Source: CAXMQS01 sp036446035
GTDB lineage: Bacteria > Actinomycetota > Acidimicrobiia > Spongiisociales > JAOTWH01
Direction: 5' to 3'
DNA: 17,256 nucleotides
Assembly: GCA_036446035.1 (NCBI GenBank)
Contig: JAZFSG010000080.1
Span: forward strand, 1-17,256
The notes beneath the pieces are model-generated. The model made no database searches and was not told the DNA's origin. It saw only the letters and a list, made by a program, of their open reading frames with translations. The translations under genes were made by a program, and so were the position numbers. Below are positions 13,524 to 17,256 of this stretch, one piece after another. Within the stretch, counting starts at the first letter, position 1, and every line of letters begins with the position of its first letter.

Positions 13524-15680
13524 TTAGGCCCTCCCCGAAGACACTTCGTCGGCCCTGGTCCGGCCGGCGAGGAGGATCAGGTCCTCGTGGAGCTCGAACC
13601 AGACGCCGTGGTAGCTGTCGACGAGGGGCGATGCGATGTAGCGGTGATCGCCATCGACGACCATGGCGGCGGCGCGTTCGAGGCGATCACCGTATCTACC
13701 GAGGCGGGGGAGTCCGTCGCTGAGGGCAGCAACCCAGGGGCCGGCATCTCCGTGGAGGCCGACGAACTTCGCCAGCACTGCCGCGTCGTGGGCTTCGTCT
13801 AGATGGTCGTTGATGACCTGCTGGCCGTTGAACTCCCGCATCTGCCACGAGGTGACGACGTCCTTCATCTGCTGGTCGAGCGGCAAGAAGGCATCGAGGG
13901 CCGCCGTCGCCTCGTCGGCTCCCCAACGCTCGCGGTCGGCTGCCATCCTCTCCGAGCCAAGGGCTTTGCCGTCTGCGGTCAATTGGAACATGCCTCCGAC
14001 GAGCTCGGCAACGCCATCAGCCACCATGCCGTCGAGAACTGCCACGATCTCGTCGGCGCTCGAGAAAAAGGCCGCGGCGAAGTCGTTGGGCATTGCGAAC
14101 CCCTTGATGAGCAGGGCGCGAGTGACATCGTCTGCCTCTGGTGCTCTGGGTTCACCCACCGCGTCGGCAGGGTCCGTGGCATTCTTCGCGGCGACCGAGT
14201 CGGCGGGCGCGGTTGGCTTGGCGATGTCGATGCCGAGCTCTTCGGCCCAACCCAGGAGCGTTGCCGCCTCGGGAACCATCTCGGCGCCTGTCGCCACAGC
14301 CCCGACATAGACATCGCCGCTGCCACCGTCGATGGTCAAGACATCGCCAACGGTCAATTCCTGGTCGCCGATGGAAACCAGTCCACCGTCGATCCGCACG
14401 GCGGCGGCACCGACCACGGCGGGAATGCCCCAACCCCGGGCTACCACTGCGGCGTGGCTGGCGAGGCCTCCGGTTGAAGTGAGAATCCCCACAGCCCTGG
14501 CCATGGCGTGGACGTCCTCCGGAGAAGTCTGGCGACGAACGAGGATGACGTCGCGACCGGACTCGGCAATTGTGACGGCGGCTTCGGGCGTCGTGGCGAT
14601 CTCGCCTGAGACAACTCCGGGGGACGCCCCGAGTCCGGCGGCCGCGGCAGATGTGGCGGTGCTGTATGCGGCCATCGTCGGCGGTTCGGACAGGTATCGG
14701 GCTGTTCGGGCTACGGCCTCGGCGCGGCTCAGCGGGAACGACTCGTCCTCTGCCATCTCGACCGCGATCCGGACTGCGGCTTGCGCACTCCTCTTGCCGA
14801 TGCGGGTCTGCAGCATCCACAGCCGGCCCTGTTCGATGGTGAACTCGATGTCGCATACGTCGGCATAGTGGTGTTCGAGCGTGGCGGCGTATCTCGAGAG
14901 CTCTTCGGCGATGGAGGGCATTCGCTCGGCGAGCGCCGCGATGGGCTCGGGTTGGTGGGTGCCCGCAACGACGTCTTCCCCCTGGGCGTCGAACATGACA
15001 TCCCCGTAGAGACTGTTCTCTCCGGTGGCCGGATCGCGGGTGAAGACGACGCCGGTAGCCGAGTCGGCGCCCCGGTTTCCGAAGACCATGGTCTGGACGA
15101 TGACGCCGGTGCCGAGGTCATCGGATATGCCCTCTTGGGCCCGGTAGCTGCGGGCGCGGTCGCTGTTCCACGATCGGAAGACGGCCTCGATCGCCTCTCG
15201 TAGCTGTTCCCAGGGATCGTCCGGGACTTCGTCGGCGCCGACGATGTCCCGATAGGAGGCGGTGAAGCGGTCGCGGCACGCATCAACGAATCGGCGGTCT
15301 CCGGTGAGTGCTGTCAGCCCGTCTGTCGTGGCATCGTTGAGACCGAGATTGAGGATCGTGTCCATCATCCCCGGCATCGAGACCGGTGCGCCAGAACGAA
15401 CGCTCACTATGAGAGGATCTGCCGGGTCCCCGAACCGCCGCCCGACGCTGCCCTCGACACGTGCAATGTGATCTTGGATCTCGCCGTCGAGTTCGCTCGG
15501 CCAGCTGCCGTTGAGATACTCCCGGCAGGCCGCTGTCGAGATCACGCAGCCGGGAGGCACCGGGAGGCCGAGTTCTGTGGCCATGACAGACAGACCAGCG
15601 GCTTTGCCGCCAACGATGGCCGCGACGTCTTGAGGCGGGAGGCCGTGGGGGTGGTCGAGAGCGTAAACGTATTCGGTCAC
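13524..15680 (-). CDS. Pyruvate-phosphate-dikinase-like protein with a replaced C-terminal domain
   Basis: This 718-residue protein starts like PPDK: VYALDHPHGLPPQDVAAIVGGKAAGL, then SVRSGAPVSMPGMMDTILNLGLN, the ATP-grasp domain (to about residue 340) and the phosphohistidine domain GGLASHAAVVARGWGIPAVVG with catalytic H409. True PPDK continues with a pyruvate/PEP-binding TIM barrel. Here, after about residue 460, comes an Ala/Pro/Asp-rich linker and about 210 residues with a winged-helix-like stretch ('ALLIKGFAMPNDFAAAFF'... 'FQLTADGKAL') and a conserved-looking end (SYHGVWFELHEDLILLAGR). It should bind ATP and phosphorylate H409, but without the barrel it cannot complete pyruvate-to-PEP exchange alone. 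I believe similar architectures occur in actinobacteria. The start is GTG 15680, two bases after the dehydrogenase stop, which implies coupling. Confidence 0.85.
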   Translation of the reverse strand: MTEYVYALDHPHGLPPQDVAAIVGGKAAGLSVMATELGLPVPPGCVISTAACREYLNGSWPSELDGEIQDHIARVEGSVGRRFGDPADPLIVSVRSGAPVSMPGMMDTILNLGLNDATTDGLTALTGDRRFVDACRDRFTASYRDIVGADEVPDDPWEQLREAIEAVFRSWNSDRARSYRAQEGISDDLGTGVIVQTMVFGNRGADSATGVVFTRDPATGENSLYGDVMFDAQGEDVVAGTHQPEPIAALAERMPSIAEELSRYAATLEHHYADVCDIEFTIEQGRLWMLQTRIGKRSAQAAVRIAVEMAEDESFPLSRAEAVARTARYLSEPPTMAAYSTATSAAAAGLGASPGVVSGEIATTPEAAVTIAESGRDVILVRRQTSPEDVHAMARAVGILTSTGGLASHAAVVARGWGIPAVVGAAAVRIDGGLVSIGDQELTVGDVLTIDGGSGDVYVGAVATGAEMVPEAATLLGWAEELGIDIAKPTAPADSVAAKNATDPADAVGEPRAPEADDVTRALLIKGFAMPNDFAAAFFSSADEIVAVLDGMVADGVAELVGGMFQLTADGKALGSERMAADRERWGADEATAALDAFLPLDQQMKDVVTSWQMREFNGQQVINDHLDEAHDAAVLAKFVGLHGDAGPWVAALSDGLPRLGRYGDRLERAAAMVVDGDHRYIASPLVDSYHGVWFELHEDLILLAGRTRADEVSSGRA

Positions 15681-15682
15681 GA

Positions 15683-16726
15683 TCAGGGCTCGATTATCAC
15701 TTTCATGGCTCCTCCCGTGCGCTCCCTGAACGTACTGAGAGCCTCTCCGAAGGCGTCGAGTGGGAAGCGGTGAGTGATCAGTTCTTTGGCTCGGATCCGG
15801 CCGTCGGACACCAGCGGAATCACATGGCGCATTTCGCCGGCGCTGGCTCGAACCCCGACCAGTTCCTTCTCGTACAGCACGAGTTCCTGAAGGTCCAGGG
15901 CCACATCCTCAACGGGGATCCCTACGGCTGCCACCCTGCCTCCCTTGCGAAGGGCGGGGATGGACCAGCGGAAGGTGTCCGGCACGCCGGCGCAGTCCAG
16001 GATGACATCGGCTCCAAGTCCGCTGGTGGCGGCACGGATTGTCGGTACGGGGTCGTCCGCTGAGTAATCGATGGTCTCGTTCCCCATCGCAGCAGCCTGT
16101 TCGAGCCGCTGACCGCGGCCAACGACGATGACTCGACCGGCGCCCCTGGTTCTGGCTGCGTCGGCGGCCAGCAACCCGACCGGTCCGGGGCCGAACACAA
16201 CGACGGTATCACCCGGCCGCACCTGGCCGCGGTTGGCGGTATGGAGGGCGATCGAGGCGGGATCGAGGATCGCTCCGGTTGCGAAGTCCATGTCGTCTGG
16301 GAGCCTGAAGATCGACTTGACACCGTGGACGACGAACTCAGCGAGGCTCCCCTGGTAGTTGTGGCCGTATTGGCGATGCAAGGCCATGTTGCCGTAGTTC
16401 TCGCACAGGTTGTATCGACCTTCGACGCACTTCTGGCAGACACCGCATGCATCGTGGCTGGTACCCGCTATCCGATCACCGACCGTCCAGCCGAGGGCTG
16501 CTGCTTCGTCGCCAACCTCAGCGATCTCTCCTGCCCACTCGTGGCCGGGGATGAACGGAAACTCGGGCGGCCAGAAGTCCGGGTAGTCGCCCGCAATAAG
16601 GTGCGAGTCGGTGCCGCAGATGGCGACGGCCCGCACCCTGGCAACCACTTCGGCGGTGTTCGACTGCGGCTTGTCACGTTCCTCGATCGAGAACTCGTTG
16701 GGTGCAGCGATGACGAGGGCTTTCAT
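15683..16726 (-). CDS. Zinc-dependent medium-chain alcohol dehydrogenase
   Basis: This 347-residue MDR enzyme belongs to the sorbitol/threonine dehydrogenase branch. Catalytic zinc ligands are C37 and H62-E63 (GHE), with D155 where many members have Glu. Structural zinc cysteines are C94, C97, C100 and C108. The Rossmann motif GPGPVG lies at 179-184. It oxidises a polyol or secondary alcohol with NAD(P). The substrate is unknown; the HNYQGSLAEFVVHG segment is a common substrate-loop form in sugar alcohol dehydrogenases. The ATG at 16726 has a TAGGAGACAG ribosome-binding site formed partly by the stop of the upstream cyclase gene, 12 bases away. The stop lies two bases before the PPDK-like gene, so the three genes form one operon. 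Confidence 0.92.
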   Translation of the reverse strand: MKALVIAAPNEFSIEERDKPQSNTAEVVARVRAVAICGTDSHLIAGDYPDFWPPEFPFIPGHEWAGEIAEVGDEAAALGWTVGDRIAGTSHDACGVCQKCVEGRYNLCENYGNMALHRQYGHNYQGSLAEFVVHGVKSIFRLPDDMDFATGAILDPASIALHTANRGQVRPGDTVVVFGPGPVGLLAADAARTRGAGRVIVVGRGQRLEQAAAMGNETIDYSADDPVPTIRAATSGLGADVILDCAGVPDTFRWSIPALRKGGRVAAVGIPVEDVALDLQELVLYEKELVGVRASAGEMRHVIPLVSDGRIRAKELITHRFPLDAFGEALSTFRERTGGAMKVIIEP

Positions 16727-16738
16727 GCTGTCTCCTAC

Positions 16739-17256
16739 CTAGACGACTGCAAGTGGGTCGACCATCGAACCCGTCGCACCGCGGATCTTCACCGGCAACG
16801 CCACGAAGAGGAATTCGTAGACCTGATCCCGCGCCAGCTCCTCCAGGTACACGCTCTCCATCAGGTAGATCCCGTTTTCGATCAGCAGCTTGGTGTGGAC
16901 CGGCTGTGGATTGGCGGGGACGCCGCGGTCGGGGGCCGGTTGGACTTCGTAGGTCTCGGTGTCGGTGCCCGTTGCAACCACGCCACGCTCGAGTAGCCAC
17001 TCGGCCGCCGAGAGGTCGGGGCCGGCCGTCTTGTGCTCCGCCATGGCCTCAGCGTCGGGCCAGTACTTGAGATAGCCGGTCCTGATCAACACGACATCCC
17101 ATGGCCCGACATCGACACCCTGAGCGCTCGCAATCTCCGTCAGCTCATCGGCGCCAACGGGCTCGCCTGCGGGCAGCGCATCGATGCCGCGGTGGGTGGG
17201 CGGGTCTAGGAGAACGCCCCGGGTGAAGAAAGGGGGAAGCTTCTCGGCGTCACCGA
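16739..17256 (-). CDS. Cyclase-family (kynurenine-formamidase-like) hydrolase, 5' end outside window
   Basis: The minus-strand frame is open from the right edge to TAG at 16739, giving about 172 C-terminal residues. The signature features are R-G-V-L-L-D, G-P-W-D-V-V-L-I-R-T-G-Y (typical 'GDVVLIRTGW' of the family), G-T-D-T-E and a closing P-V-K-I-R-G-A-T-G-S segment. Family members are metal-dependent hydrolases of amides or cyclic substrates, such as kynurenine formamidase and isatin hydrolase. The HxGTHxDxPxH motif lies in the missing N-terminal part. A GTG at 17092 is internal, since homology extends upstream of it. It is first in the minus-strand operon with the zinc dehydrogenase and PPDK-like protein, at least within this window. 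Confidence 0.85.
   Translation of the reverse strand, partial: GDAEKLPPFFTRGVLLDPPTHRGIDALPAGEPVGADELTEIASAQGVDVGPWDVVLIRTGYLKYWPDAEAMAEHKTAGPDLSAAEWLLERGVVATGTDTETYEVQPAPDRGVPANPQPVHTKLLIENGIYLMESVYLEELARDQVYEFLFVALPVKIRGATGSMVDPLAVV

Noticed and set aside
13505..13540. G-rich and C-rich runs between the convergent PHP and PPDK-like stops as a bidirectional terminator
   Set aside because: The pairing is interrupted and lacks T tracts on either side; it may help but I cannot support it.
15691..15698. A third GATAATCG (minus strand) just upstream of the PPDK-like start
   Set aside because: It lies inside the last codons of the dehydrogenase (V-I-I-E-P), and the rest of the 21-bp motif is absent.

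Overview
The window is GC-rich bacterial chromosome that reads as actinobacterial, possibly an uncultured lineage such as Acidimicrobiia. The grounds are frequent GTG starts, dense same-strand operons and a pyruvate-phosphate-dikinase-like protein of a kind I associate with actinobacteria. The lineage is an inference. I see no rRNA, tRNA, CRISPR array, insertion sequence or phage gene, and no gap above 300 bases without a gene.

Layout. (1) 1-813, plus strand: the 3' end of an arylamine N-acetyltransferase gene and a coupled small protein of unknown function. (2) 818-1684, minus strand: a PPK2-type polyphosphate kinase. (3) 1822-3705, plus: a secreted, membrane-anchored protein with five cupredoxin-like domains, with a perfect palindrome just upstream of its start. 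(4) 3894-7345, plus: a three-gene operon of a tartrate/D-malate dehydrogenase-like enzyme, an archaeal-type (type II) GAPDH homologue and an archaeal-type phosphoglycerate kinase homologue. (5) 7458-13494, plus: cupin, split transketolase (N and C subunits), SDR oxidoreductase, metallo-beta-lactamase-fold hydrolase, MFS transporter and PHP-domain phosphatase-like protein. (6) 13524-17256, minus: a cyclase-family (kynurenine-formamidase-like) protein cut by the window edge, a zinc alcohol dehydrogenase and a PPDK-like protein lacking the usual TIM barrel.

Blocks 4 and 5 look like one regulon. The same 21-bp AT-rich motif, 16 of 21 positions identical, lies just upstream of both. The second copy sits immediately downstream of a good sigma-70-like promoter, where a repressor would act. 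The gene set (importer, isomerase-like cupin, SDR, two-subunit transketolase, acyl-phosphate-forming aldehyde dehydrogenase, ATP-forming kinase, decarboxylating 2-hydroxyacid dehydrogenase) reads as a carbohydrate-acid catabolic pathway rather than housekeeping glycolysis. The PGK homologue has lost the arginine of the HxGRP substrate motif (D65). The GAPDH homologue keeps its catalytic Cys but has lost the PSHHGPD-type motif. Both may therefore act on a non-standard aldehyde/acid pair.

A speculative but chemically coherent route is this. A ketouronate is cleaved by the transketolase to a four-carbon aldehyde acid. The GAPDH and PGK homologues oxidise that to a tartrate-like diacid with ATP gain, and the tartrate dehydrogenase homologue decarboxylates it. 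The sequence supports the parts list and co-regulation; the substrate is inferred.
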